A DNA stretch of 64,000 bases, from contig OX421963.1 in assembly GCA_949128115.1 (NCBI GenBank), positions 92,451,602-92,515,601 of the forward strand. Direction: 5' to 3'. The translations under genes were made by a program, and so were the position numbers. The DNA comes from Anaspis maculata (taxonomy: Eukaryota > Arthropoda > Insecta > Coleoptera > Scraptiidae). The stretch's first letter is position 1, and each line of letters opens with the position of its first letter. Positions 54,561-64,000 of this stretch are shown in pieces. The notes beneath the pieces are model-generated. The model did no database searches, had not been told where the DNA came from, and saw nothing but the letters and a program-made list of their open reading frames with translations.

Positions 54561-55540
54561 TGGAATTATTTTTTTTAGATAACTGAATCTTGAATATTTT
54601 TCAATAATTCCTCTCCAATTTCCCGGAAATTTTCCTCCTGAAAATATAAAACCACTCATGCGATCGTACAAATTAAGCGGTTCTGTCACGATAATTACTG
54701 AATTATTGATCCGATCGAATCGAAATCAGGTACGGAGGCCTAAGTTCAGCCTGGAATGATCTGATTAGACTTTGGGTGGATGATTTTGATCGGAAGCCCT
54801 CAGGTGGCACATTGGGTCTGGGTTTGTCTGCCCAAGCCCTAAATTGAAAATATAGAGTCGAAATTTGACACACAGATGCAGTAAAAGTTTTCAATGAAGT
54901 TTTTGTAATTTCATCATCATATCTAAAGTAGGAACAAAAATTTCGATAAGGAACCAGCATTGCATTTTTGAGATATCACAACAGTTAGCTACCTAGTTCT
55001 ACCTTTTGGATCATTTCATCACCTTGGAAAACTGACCTAACCTGTAATTTTTTCTGTCCGCTCAACAATGGATGCAGGATGCTCGCTAAACGCTCGACTA
55101 AATAGAATTTCTTCATCAATTTCCAAATCGAATCGCCCCCTCCCGAAGGGACACTTCGATCAAAATCATTACTGACGTCTCTGGATACCGCCGGGAAAGT
55201 TTTGTGTCGCCCCACAACAGATTTTTTTAAATAAATTTTCCTGTGCTGTAGGTTGCAAGCTACCCACATACCTAGTTACTCGTGAAATTTTGAAGTACCT
55301 ACGTACTACACAATCAGGTCAAGAATCGTAATGCGTGTGTGTTTGAATTAGTAACAAACGATACGCCACTTGTATTTTTCAAAAAAAATCTGGCGTTTTT
55401 GACACATGTTTTGCGCAAGCGCGCTGTGCCGCCCGACCAAAGTTACCAAGTGGCGACAAGCCGAACCAACATCATGCAATTGCCCTATTCATTGTCATCG
55501 TCAAATAATCTTTTGCCTGTTGCTTCAGCTATAATGAGTC
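54561..55540. other. No gene recognised
   Basis: No supported frame or repeat. Frames on the minus strand at 54703-54960 and 54985-55269 lack motifs. ACCTACGTAC and ACCTAGTTAC words occur near 55270-55300. Confidence 0.35.
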
Positions 55541-56450
55541 CCTTTGTATTTTCTTGTTGCTTTTCGAACTCGAGTAAGCACCCTTATGCCTTTTTGTAGT
55601 ATTTAGAGCCCTACTGCGGCTTCTTCATGTCTTTGTGGCTCCGCTCAGTCTCCTTGCATTTTTCTGCTGATAGGTACACCGAGCTCTAGGAACACTAGTG
55701 AGTTCCTTGTACCGTCATGTATTATTCGGCCCCTTTCGGGCCCCTCATCTCCTCTAGTGTGATTTTTGAGTTCTAACTGAGTCCTCTTGTGTTTTGCATT
55801 GCTTTCACATGTCCAGTAAGACCCCATTTGCTGTCTTGTGTTATCAAGAGCTCCACTGGGCCCCCCCAATTTGTCATCAACGTAATTCAAGCCCTATTAA
55901 GCTCCTTTGCATTTTCCCTGACTTCCGGAGAAGCAAGCAGCGTTGTGCCGTCGTGTCCGGAGCCCTGTCGGGCCCCATTGTCTCTTCAAGTGTAATTAGA
56001 CCCCTATTGAGCCCCCCATGTTTTTTCATGGCTTTCGGAGTAGGTACCAGTAAGACCTATTTTGCATTTTTTTGTGAAATGAAGTTTGAAGTTTTGTTGA
56101 GCCCCCTTGCATTTTTCCGAGGCTTTCGGAGCACTAGTAAGACCCTTGTGCATTTATGTGATATTTGGTCTCAAATTGCGCCGGCCCCCCTGGTGTCTTC
56201 AAGTATAATTTGGAGCCTCAATGAGCCTCCTTATGTGCTTGATGGCTTCCAGAATTCCGCTAAGCCCCTTTTTGCAATCTTGTGCTATGCATGCCCGATT
56301 GGCCCCCTTAATAAGTTTTCGTGGTTTTCAGAATTCCATTAGGCCATCGGACCCCTTTGTATTTGCTTATATTTTTTAGAGCCCTTTATCGGGCCCCTTG
56401 GGGCTTCATATGTGTCCCGTTTCATTCCGAAGACTTCGTCGCTTCTTTGT
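55541..56450 (+). repeat. Degenerate GAGCCC/GGGCCCC repeat, copy 2
   Basis: Phrases of the type TTTGGAGCCCTATTGAGCCCCCTTGCATTTTTC-GGCTTTCGGAG-ACTAGTAAGACCCC alternate with GGGCCCC-TTGTCTCTTCAAGTGTAATTT at roughly 55-60 bp, with a weak higher-order spacing near 110-120 bp. The same phrase set on the minus strand is present at 1470-1700. The 182-residue frame at 55794-56342 is a translation of the repeat. Confidence 0.65.
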
Positions 56451-56880
56451 TTTTTGTCGTTCCTCTTGCCACCTCGTTTGCGACGAATTGTCCCAGCACC
56501 GTTTATCTCTGAGGCCTTTGTTCCGGGGGTGTTTTCTCCCGGGGGTGTTTATTCCGGGAACATTTTTGACGTGGATACGTCTATATTTTCGATCCGTAAA
56601 GGGGGTCATTTCATGAACAGGAGTATTATGCACGAGCGCCATCTGTTGGTGCAGTTGTGAACGAAGCCGGTAAGTATGAAATCTACTAAAATAGAGTGGT
56701 GTCAAATTGGTTGTATACCTAAATACCTTCTTGTCTGTTCCTGTCTATGTTACGAAAGGTAATCTACTTATCGACAATAGTCAATATCAATATAAGTACC
56801 TATATGAAAAAAATATTGAAAAAAAAATTAGGAAGGCTCCCGGTTTCACCTGAAGAGCGTGTTTTTTAAGACACAAGGAC
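56451..56880. other. GGGGGTGTTT-containing spacer
   Basis: CCGGGGGTGTTTTCTCCCGGGGGTGTTTATTCCGGG at 56523-56558 is a short direct duplication; a cognate CCGGGGGTGTTTTGCTGGGGGCG occurs at 58319, just past the far end of satellite S array 2. The two may be borders of one compound repeat. No gene seen. Confidence 0.45.
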
Positions 56881-56889
56881 TGGAAGTTT

Positions 56890-58245
56890 CGCCTCCTAGA
56901 AATTTCTAGAACAGTCCAGAACATTCGAGGGTACCTATTCGAGATCATTCCGCAACATTTCTGAATGTTCCGATATGTTCTGGAAGATTCGGGAATAGTC
57001 TGAACATCAGTCCAGAACGTTCGAGAGTAATCGAGATTATTCCATAATATTTCAGAATGTTCCGATATGTTCGGGAATGGTCTGGAACGCTCGGAAACAA
57101 CCTGAACGTTCCAGATCCAGATTATTGTGGAACATTTGAGATCATTCCACAGCACTCCAGATTGCTCCGGTATGCTGTGGAATGTTCGAGAATAGTCTGG
57201 AACGTTCGAAAACATCCCGGAACATTCCGGATCATTGTGGAACATCCGAGATCATTTCACAACATTTCATAATGTTCCGATTTGTTCTGGAATATTTTAG
57301 AATAGTCTGAACATTAGTCCAAAACATTCGATTGTATTCGAGAGTATTCCACAACATTCCAGAATGTTCCGGTATGTTCTGTAATGTTCAGGAATAGTCT
57401 GGAACGTTCTGACAAAGTCCCGAAACGTTCCAGATTATTGTGTAACATACGAGATCATTCCACAGCATTCCAGAATACTCTGGTATGTTCTAGAATGTTC
57501 GGGAATAGTCTGGAACATTCAAAAACATCCCGGAACATTCGAGATCATCCTACAGCATTTCAGAATGTTCCGGTATGTTCTGGAATGTTCGGGAATAATC
57601 TGGAAAGTTCGGAAACATTCCGGAACGTTCCAGATTATTGTTTAACATTCGAAACCATTCCACAGCACTCCAGAATGCTCCGTAATGCTCTGGAATGGAA
57701 TGGAATGTTCGGGAATAGTCTGGAACGTTCGAAAACATCCCGGAACATTCCAGATCATTGTGGAACATTCGAGAGCATTTCACAACATCTCAGAATGTTC
57801 CGACATGTTCTGGAATATATGGGAACAGTCAACATCCGTCCAGAACATTCCAGAGTATTCGAGATTATTCCACAACATTCCAGAATGCTCTGGTATGTTC
57901 TAGAATGTTCAGGAATAGTCTTGAACGTTCGGAAAAATCCCGAAACGTTCCAGATTATTGTGTAACATACGAGATCATTCCACAGCATCCCAGAATGCTC
58001 TGGTATGTTCGGGAATAGTCTGGAACATTCAAAAACATCCCAGAACATCCGAGATCATTCCACAGCATTTCAGAATGTTCTGGAATGTTCGGGAAGTTTC
58101 GCCCTCTAGAAAGTCCAGAACTTTCAAGAACATTCGTGGTAATTCCACAACATTTCAGAATGTTCCGGTATGTTCTGGAATATTCGGGAATAGTCTGTAA
58201 TGTTCGAAAGCTTCCCGGAACACTCAAGATAATTGTAGAACCTTC
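56890..58245 (+). repeat. Satellite S, array 2: HSE-like repeat with ~515-521 bp higher-order unit
   Basis: Same monomer family as 34970-36130. The landmark AGTCTGGAACGTTCGAAAACATCCC at 57196 recurs at 57717, a variant at 57397 recurs at 57918, and one at 57508 recurs at 58018, giving a higher-order period of about 521, 521 and 510 bp made of four to five ~100-bp monomers. Perfect four-box TTCnnGAAnnTTCnnGAA arrays lie at 57488-57505, 57578-57595 and 57898-57915. Both strands have long stop-free frames (up to 193 residues) that merely read the repeat. Confidence 0.92.
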
Positions 58246-59782
58246 GAAATTGCCCCAATACCCTCTTACACATAGACATATCCACGTAAAACTTGCAGCA
58301 GCGAGGGCACTCTTTTTTCCGGGGGTGTTTTGCTGGGGGCGTTTTTTCCGGATATCATTGCGGGCCGTGATTACAGGAAAAATATTGAAAAAATCCAAGG
58401 TTTTTGAAGAATGAAATACTAAATTTCAAATAAAAATTCTGAAATTCCGAATTCGTATACCTACTTAGAATTCAACCATAGAATAGAATTAATGGAAAAA
58501 TCGTAAAAAAATCCCCTCTTCAATTTTGGGTTCTTTTTAAGGAACGAAAATCTAAATACCCAACAAAAACACTAGAATTCTGAATCCATATACAGGTGTT
58601 CAGAAAATGGCGGAAAAGCTCTCCAGTAAGGGACCTCTCATGGAATTTCGAAAAAAATATCAAAAAAATTCTACGATTTTACTTTTGGGGTTATCACTAT
58701 CAAGGGTCAAGGGACGCAACGGCCCTTCAAGCCCTTCTAGTTTTGGTCATTTTAAAGATTTAAATTTGACTCAATTTCATGAATTTTACAAATTTTGAGC
58801 CAATTCATAATTTGTATTGATAGGTATTTCTCAAGTCAAGACCTACACTACAACATATAAATAGTTCAGCCAAATTCACCGAAACCTTTTTTTTTCATAG
58901 TAGAGGTGGGATGTTTTAAAAATTCGACGTTTTGAATTATTCATTTATCATTCAATAAAATTATTTACTAACTCCCTAATTTCCCTTTTTGTAGGGTATT
59001 GAAAAAATCGATTTTATCAACATTGGCGAAGGATATTTGATACATTGTTCTTGTTCCTTAGTAAATCGATACTACGATTGCATTTTCCAAAATATCAAAT
59101 TTGACGAAAATAGACGCGTAACACGTCGTTTCTCAGTAAATCGTCACGAGCCGCTCATTTTCAGGGTTCATCTTATCGTTGGCAGTTTTAGATGGGGTTG
59201 TTTGGAAAAATAGCGGATTTTTCAGCGTCAGTTTTCTTATCGTTCCCCCATGCATTTTCCAAGCAGTTTATAAACTGGAGCCAAAATTTAATGTTCGTGC
59301 TTGACAAATTTTTCAAAAAATCAAAATTGACGAAAAAGATGTGTGATACATCGTTTCTCACAAAATTGTGCGTGAGCAGCTTATTCCAGACCTCTATTTC
59401 AAAGTTAGGTCATTTAGTGAGAGAAAATGCGACGCATGCATTTATCAAAAAGTTCAAAGTCTGACTTTTTGTAATTTTCTGAAAATTTTCAAATTTTGTA
59501 TCTCTTTAAAAGACGTGCCTAAGCAGAGTTGGATGTTTTAAAACCAAATGTTTTAAGAAAGGGCGCTTGTTTGTGACAAAATGATTTCAAAGAAAACTTA
59601 AAAACAAGTTTTTTTTCGGAAGAAAAAATAGCATTTAAACATTAAAGAAATTATTTATATTTGGAACCAAAAACACTTTGGTTTTTTTCTTGGAAACACA
59701 TGTTCTTTGACGTCATATTATTTTATAGGGAAAACTTTTCATGAATTTCTCAAGCAGCTAAACTGACTTTTTTGAAGATTTT
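58246..59782. other. Non-coding stretch with diverged direct repeats
   Basis: Segments at about 59090-59170 and 59310-59410 share AATCAAAATTGACGAAAA-AG and ACATCGTTTCTCA-AAAT-GT-CGTGAG-CGCT-ATT phrases, and a third relative begins near 61180 on the other side of the RTE insertion. It looks like an old interspersed repeat split by that insertion. No gene seen. Confidence 0.45.
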
Positions 59783-61150
59783 GAATACATACATTTTGAT
59801 ACTACAGGGGAATCATGCTATTGAGTACCGTCATGAAATTATATGAACAAATACTGGATGGAAAACTTGGAAAAATAATAGATCCAACCTTATCAGAATC
59901 ACAGGGTGGTTTTCGAAAAGGAAGAAGTGTGCAAGACCACGTATTTACATTAAAACAAATTGTTGACAAGACACGACTAAAAGGAGAAAAAGCATACTTC
60001 GCATTCATCGATTTGGAAAAGGCTTTTGACAGAGTGCCTAGAAGAAAAGTATGGGACATCTTGACAAGAATAGGAGTGAACAGCAAACTGATAAGAGCAA
60101 TCCAAAGCCTATATAGAAACACTGTCAACTGTATAATCACCAAAAACAACAAGTCAGAAACATTCATCACAAAAGAAGGATTGAGACAAGGCGGAGGATT
60201 AAGCCCAATACTTTTTACAGTATTCATGGACGATATCATAAAGAAATGCAACAAAAGAGCAAAGAGTCTATATGTCGGCTACAGAAATTTGCAGAGAGTG
60301 GAAATATCGGAATGCGCTTTCGCGGACGACGTGGTGGTTATGGCGGGGAGTGAAAAATACTTACAAGAAAATTTGAACGTTTGGAATGAAGTATTGGAAG
60401 AGAGTGGAATGAAGTTGAACCTGAAGAAGACAAAAGTAATGGCAGTGACAGAAGAACGACAAGAATTGAACATAAAGATAAAAGGGGTCAGTCTAGAACA
60501 AGTGGAGCAGTTTGAATACCTGGGGGTAACAATAGAAGAAACTGGCAAGCAAGAAATTGAGATAAATAAAAGAATAGATAAAGCAGTTAAAGTTTACTAT
60601 GCTATGAACCAGAGTTTCATCAACAAAAAGAAAGTTTCGACAAAGACAAAAATCAATGTATACAAATCAATATTTAGACCAATACTGACATACGGATGCG
60701 AGACATGGACACTGACAAGACAAATGAAGAGCAAGATCCAAGCGACAGAAATGAAATACCTCAGAAGAACAAAGGGAATAACAAGAAGAGACAGAATTAG
60801 AAATGAACAAGTGAGAGAAGAACTAGGAGTGCAATCGACGCTAGAATTCATTGAACAGAGACAACTCAGTTGGTGGGGACACTTACTGAGGATGAGCGAT
60901 AAGAGACCAGTCAGGAAAGTATGGGAGGCAAGGATAGAGAAAAAGAAGAAACGGGGAAGGCCGAAACAGACATGGGAAGAGACCATAGAGAAGATCTTGG
61001 AGAATAAAGGAAAGACATGGAATGAAGCGAGAATATTAGCAGGAAACAAGAAGAAGTGGTGCGAATTTGTACATAATCTATGAATTGTAGATATTGTAAG
61101 CCCGACACCTTGCGGTAGAAGGGAATTTGATAATATATATATATATATAT
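59783..61150 (+). mobile_element. RTE-type LINE, 5'-truncated, with target duplication and (AT)n tail
   Basis: A 13-bp direct repeat TTTTGAAGATTTT brackets the insertion (59770-59782 and 61150-61162). The 3' end is TTTGATA followed by a (TA)n tract at 61128-61150. Coding begins mid-RT, so it is 5'-truncated. The clear duplication and unbroken frame make it one of the youngest insertions in the window. Confidence 0.88.
59815..61083 (+). CDS. RTE-type reverse transcriptase, carboxy 422 residues, intact frame
   Basis: In-frame coding can be read slightly upstream as YYRGIMLLSTVMKLYEQIL. RT blocks: GFRKGRSVQDHVF, FIDLEKAFDRVPRRK (first catalytic Asp), GLRQGGGLSPILFTVFMDD, the active site CAFADDVVVMA (about 60316-60348), LNLKKTKVM and FEYLGVTIEE. 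The carboxy region has YGCETWTLTRQMKSKIQATEM, RRTKGITRRDRIRNEQVREELG, RQLSWWGHLLRM and the basic GRPKQTWEE, which are typical of RTE-like elements in invertebrates. Endonuclease and the amino half of RT are missing. The frame ends with TGA at 61081-61083, 45 bp before the (AT)n tail. Confidence 0.9.
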   Translation: MLLSTVMKLYEQILDGKLGKIIDPTLSESQGGFRKGRSVQDHVFTLKQIVDKTRLKGEKAYFAFIDLEKAFDRVPRRKVWDILTRIGVNSKLIRAIQSLYRNTVNCIITKNNKSETFITKEGLRQGGGLSPILFTVFMDDIIKKCNKRAKSLYVGYRNLQRVEISECAFADDVVVMAGSEKYLQENLNVWNEVLEESGMKLNLKKTKVMAVTEERQELNIKIKGVSLEQVEQFEYLGVTIEETGKQEIEINKRIDKAVKVYYAMNQSFINKKKVSTKTKINVYKSIFRPILTYGCETWTLTRQMKSKIQATEMKYLRRTKGITRRDRIRNEQVREELGVQSTLEFIEQRQLSWWGHLLRMSDKRPVRKVWEARIEKKKKRGRPKQTWEETIEKILENKGKTWNEARILAGNKKKWCEFVHNL

Positions 61151-61162
61151 TTTGAAGATTTT

Positions 61163-62681
61163 AAAAATTCACAAATTTATCTTTTTTGAAAAATGTTGGA
61201 AGTATCAAAATTGGCGAGATGGTGAGTGATTATTTCTTAGTGAACCGTGTACGATTTGCATTGTTTGTTTTCACGTTATATTTTTGTTTGTACAAGTGAG
61301 TATTAAGAGAAAAAGTGTAATTGCCGACCGATGGGCGATGGCGCAGGTCATTTTTCTCCTAGTTGTGGCCGAGTTTGCTTTATGTAAATCAGCAAGAGCA
61401 CGAGCATCAATGATCTCCGTAATTTTGCGCTTTTAAAACCAAAATATTACAATTTGTCCCGACTGAGTGTTTTTTTCCTGTCAACACCCCCTCGGGAAAA
61501 ACTTGCCCACCCCTGAAATTTGAAAAATCACCCGTCTTTCATCTTTTTTTAAAAATTCATTCCAATTCCGCCGCCGCAAATTTGGAAGCCTTTTTGCGGA
61601 CGTGTCGTTTGAAATAAAAAATAAACGAAAAAAAAAAACCGGAGCGTTGAGGTTCTTCTCTGTATTTTCGCGCGGGCGTCCCACGGAAGACTTCAAAGGA
61701 CAAAAGCGGATAAATACAAACGTTTCAATCAGCGCTCTTTTGTGTGTGTGTGTGTTAGTCAGTGAGTGCGGCGGTGATGATGATGCTGAAATGAAAAAAA
61801 AAAAAAAGAGAAAAACTCCGCGCGGCTAAATGCTTTAGCCCCAGCAGGAAGAGGACTCTAACCAACCAATGGGATTCGGACGTGCGAAATAATTGATTTA
61901 ATATGTCGGCACATCCCGCAGAGGCGCCCCGAAGAATGGTGGCGGTGATGGTGTGGCGGCAGAAGGGAAGGAAATTAAATTCTCACTTTGGCGAATAAGG
62001 GCTGAAACCGCAGGAATTTCGCGCAAGAATTTCAGTGTATCCAGTCTTCCAGATCCAGTCTTTGCTAGTTTTGTGTGGTAGGCGTACGGCATGTACGGTT
62101 AGGTCCCTATGCCTACCTTACCTCAGCTGCTGGTGCCAAAGTTTGCAAATTGCACACCAAATAACATGACGAACGTGAATAAAACTGGAACGAGAACTAA
62201 AATTAATATTCGTACTAACCTACTTTATCACAGTGGCAATTTGATTTTCAATCAAGGCAATGGCATTTGGGCACCAGACTTTATTTCAGTATTTGTCAGA
62301 GATAAATGATTATACCTACAATGCAAACTGCGTTCCAGTCAATCAATCACTGTAGTTGTAATGCAGTTGCTAGTATTGGCTTTAGAGCTCTCGTATATCA
62401 ATGTAAACTACGGAAAGCGAATTAGTCCCACATTGATTTTGTATAGGTATTAGTTTCGATCAAAATTAGCACTTATTCGTCTATCGTACACTTCACTACT
62501 GTTACGAGCGGCGATTCTGGAGAACACGCGATCTTTCTAGACTCTTCCCATTAGGTCGCAGTGTACAAGTGCGGAGCTCTGGGCATTACCAGAATACACG
62601 CGATGGCTTGACGATTGAAATACGTGGAGACTTGAACGTGCGATCAAGACACATCTGTTCATTTTGGCGAAGGTGCCGGCT
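61163..62681. other. No gene recognised
   Basis: Includes a (GT)n tract near 61741-61755 and a CpG-containing, apparently single-copy stretch at 61480-62100. The part 62510-62681 lies just 3' of the Gypsy pol stop on the minus strand and probably belongs to that element's 3' untranslated/LTR region; I could not define LTR ends. Confidence 0.35.
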
Positions 62682-64000
62682 TCACCGCACATTGGGATTC
62701 CGATCCGACAGGCTCCCAGGCGCAAGTTTGTGTTTGCAAGTGACCTTTGAAGTTCCGAATTGACATAAATAGATTCGCGGCCCTAGTACCTTGACAATTC
62801 GGGCCTTTGCCCAAGATTTAACGTTATTTGCATAATTCCGGATCATGACGTGATCTCCCACGGCAAAAGAATTTTCCCTCCCTTTTTTGATGGAAATCTG
62901 TCTAACATTTACGTCCTGTCTCGGTTCAATACGGTCTAAACGAATTGAGATTTTGCGACCAAACATTAACTCTGATGGAGTTTTTCCCGTTTTGGCATGA
63001 ATGGTAGTTCTGTACGAGAGTAAATATCTCGCCGAAATGGTGTCAGTTCCTTCGTTTGCATTATTTTGGTCATGTAATGCTTTTGATATTCCCCTTTTAG
63101 TTGATTTTACACCGTTTTCAGCTGCTCCGTTGGTAGCTGGATGATACGGTGGTGACATTTGATGCCTAACACCGTTTTGTTTGCAAAAAAATTCAAATTT
63201 CCTTGATGTAAACTGTGGGCCATTGTCTGTGATTAGAGTGTATGGCAACCCAAAACGTGCAAACATTTCTCTCAACACCTTGATTGTCTGCAATGATGTA
63301 GTGGCGCTTTTCATATCTATAACTTCTACCCATTTGTTGAACGCATCTGTCAGTACCAAAAACATGTTGCTCTTAACTGGTCCAAAAAAATCGACATGGA
63401 CACGACCGAAAAAGTTGTTCACTTCTGGAAAACCCATTACCGTAGCTTTCGGTGGGTCGGGTCTTGCTTGCAAACAACTCATGCAATTCCTTACTACCTC
63501 TTCTATCTCTTTGTCTATGTTGTGCCACCATACATACGATCGGGCCGCCGCGGTCATTCTCACGACTCCCGGGTGTGCTATATGTAACTCTTTTAACACT
63601 GCGTCACGCCATTTTTGTAGAATCACTACTCTGTGACCTCTCATAATTATTCCTTTCTCTACCGTTAACTCCAGCCTTTTGTCGAAATAGTGTTTTAGTT
63701 CTCCCTCTTTAATCTTCTTGGCCCAACCTTTATTTATATAACCTAAAACACCTTTTAGAATGAGGTCTAGTAGAGTGTCCTCTCTTATGCTGTTTTCCTC
63801 CGCTAAAAGAGTGCCATTGTCCTGAACAAAATTCAGATATGAGTAGCCTTCTTCTTCTTCTTCTTCTTCTTCTTCTTCTTCTTCTTCTTCTTCTTCTTCT
63901 TCTTCTTCTTCTTCTTCTTCTTCATTTGACCTAATGTGTATTAGTAATCGCGAAAGACTATCGGCATTCGAATTGTCTTCGCCTCTGATATGTTTAATAT
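62682..64000 (-). CDS. Gypsy-type pol, RNase H end plus integrase, intact, continues past window edge
   Basis: The minus strand is open from the window edge to the stop at 62682-62684. At the edge it reads IKHIRGEDNSNADSLSR, the end of the retroelement RNase H. Then follow a 25-Glu run (63849-63923), a spacer, the integrase zinc finger HPGVVRM..C-SC, catalytic Asp in VHVDFFGP, second Asp in LITDNGPQFTS, and Glu in HPATNGAAENGVKSTKR, and a carboxy domain with VGDHVMIRNY and KVTCKHKLAPGS. All three D,D-E residues are present and there is no break, so this may be an active or recently active element. It is unrelated in detail to the broken Gypsy at 45-47 kb. Confidence 0.92.
   Translation of the reverse strand, partial: IKHIRGEDNSNADSLSRLLIHIRSNEEEEEEEEEEEEEEEEEEEEEEEEEGYSYLNFVQDNGTLLAEENSIREDTLLDLILKGVLGYINKGWAKKIKEGELKHYFDKRLELTVEKGIIMRGHRVVILQKWRDAVLKELHIAHPGVVRMTAAARSYVWWHNIDKEIEEVVRNCMSCLQARPDPPKATVMGFPEVNNFFGRVHVDFFGPVKSNMFLVLTDAFNKWVEVIDMKSATTSLQTIKVLREMFARFGLPYTLITDNGPQFTSRKFEFFCKQNGVRHQMSPPYHPATNGAAENGVKSTKRGISKALHDQNNANEGTDTISARYLLSYRTTIHAKTGKTPSELMFGRKISIRLDRIEPRQDVNVRQISIKKGRENSFAVGDHVMIRNYANNVKSWAKARIVKVLGPRIYLCQFGTSKVTCKHKLAPGSLSDRNPNVR
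63849..63923 (-). repeat. (GAA)25 microsatellite coding polyglutamate in pol
   Basis: Twenty-five uninterrupted TTC triplets on the plus strand are read as GAA codons in frame. They sit between the RNase H ADSLSR motif and the integrase zinc finger, a linker region where length variation can be tolerated. The lack of interruptions implies recent expansion, or an assembly-length uncertainty. Confidence 0.95.

Noticed and set aside
55794..56342. 182-residue open frame in the GAGCCC repeat
   Set aside because: Translation of a degenerate minisatellite; no conserved motif and similar open frames in other registers.
57384..57965. 193-residue open frame in satellite S
   Set aside because: It repeats one peptide phrase with the ~100-bp monomer, and frames on both strands are equally open; the DNA repeat, not protein selection, explains it.
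1..64000. CRISPR array, prophage or bacterial operons
   Set aside because: Repeat arrays here are long-unit satellites without unique spacers of constant size, and no bacterial-type gene clusters are present.

Overview
The window is eukaryotic nuclear DNA, almost certainly from an arthropod and most likely an insect. It has spliced genes with a signal-peptide exon, a TATA box and GT-AG introns, several eukaryote-only retroelement classes, hAT-type and other inverted-repeat DNA elements, and AT-rich repetitive sequence. Many scattered TAGGTAC/TAGGTAGG words resemble hemipteran (aphid or mealybug) intergenic DNA, but that placement is a guess. Nothing looks bacterial: no operons, no ribosome binding sites, no CRISPR array.

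The only ordinary host genes I can support are two paralogous trypsin-fold serine protease homologues arranged tail to tail: SPH-1 at 8127-9420 (+, three exons) and SPH-2 at 20883-16896 (-, three exons). Both have lost catalytic residues. SPH-2 also has an in-frame stop, and its first intron is swollen by a palindromic element plus a dispersed repeat. A few short open stretches (11584-11846, 39825-40031) may be coding relics.

Nearly everything else is repeats. Left to right: a TIR-flanked element with a tRNA-like piece inside (951-2029); an inverted dimer of a Penelope-like element with a 12-bp target duplication (3883-6889); a degenerate 150-bp repeat; SPH-1; small hairpin elements; a 1.6-kb palindrome (13631-15212); SPH-2 with a second palindrome in its intron (18318-19691); three tandem arrays (21.5-25.4 kb); a full-span non-LTR element with target duplication and a missing RNase H region (25612-29982); a 5'-truncated Jockey-like element (30846-32250); a heat-shock-element-like satellite followed by a TATA box (34970-36167); palindrome 4 (38652-39842); a hAT MITE with a perfect 8-bp duplication (40056-40499); a nested palindrome enclosing a ~262-bp tandem array (41261-44463); a broken Ty3/Gypsy pol (45177-47079) and a Penelope fragment; a 3.16-kb palindromic element whose loop encodes a cysteine-rich CXC-type fragment (50168-53327); the third copy of a dispersed repeat; a GAGCCC-rich repeat; a second heat-shock-element-like satellite (56890-58245); a young RTE-type insertion with an open RT frame (59783-61150); and the 3' part of an intact Gypsy pol with a 25-residue polyglutamate tract (62682 to beyond 64000).

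The dominant theme is large inverted repeats: six structures of about 0.8 to 3.2 kb, four of them containing TACAGGGTG-type ends. The most unusual items are the palindromic element carrying the CXC fragment, the two satellites made of perfect nTTCnnGAAnnTTCnnGAA arrays, and the Penelope inverted dimer that appears to have inserted as one unit.
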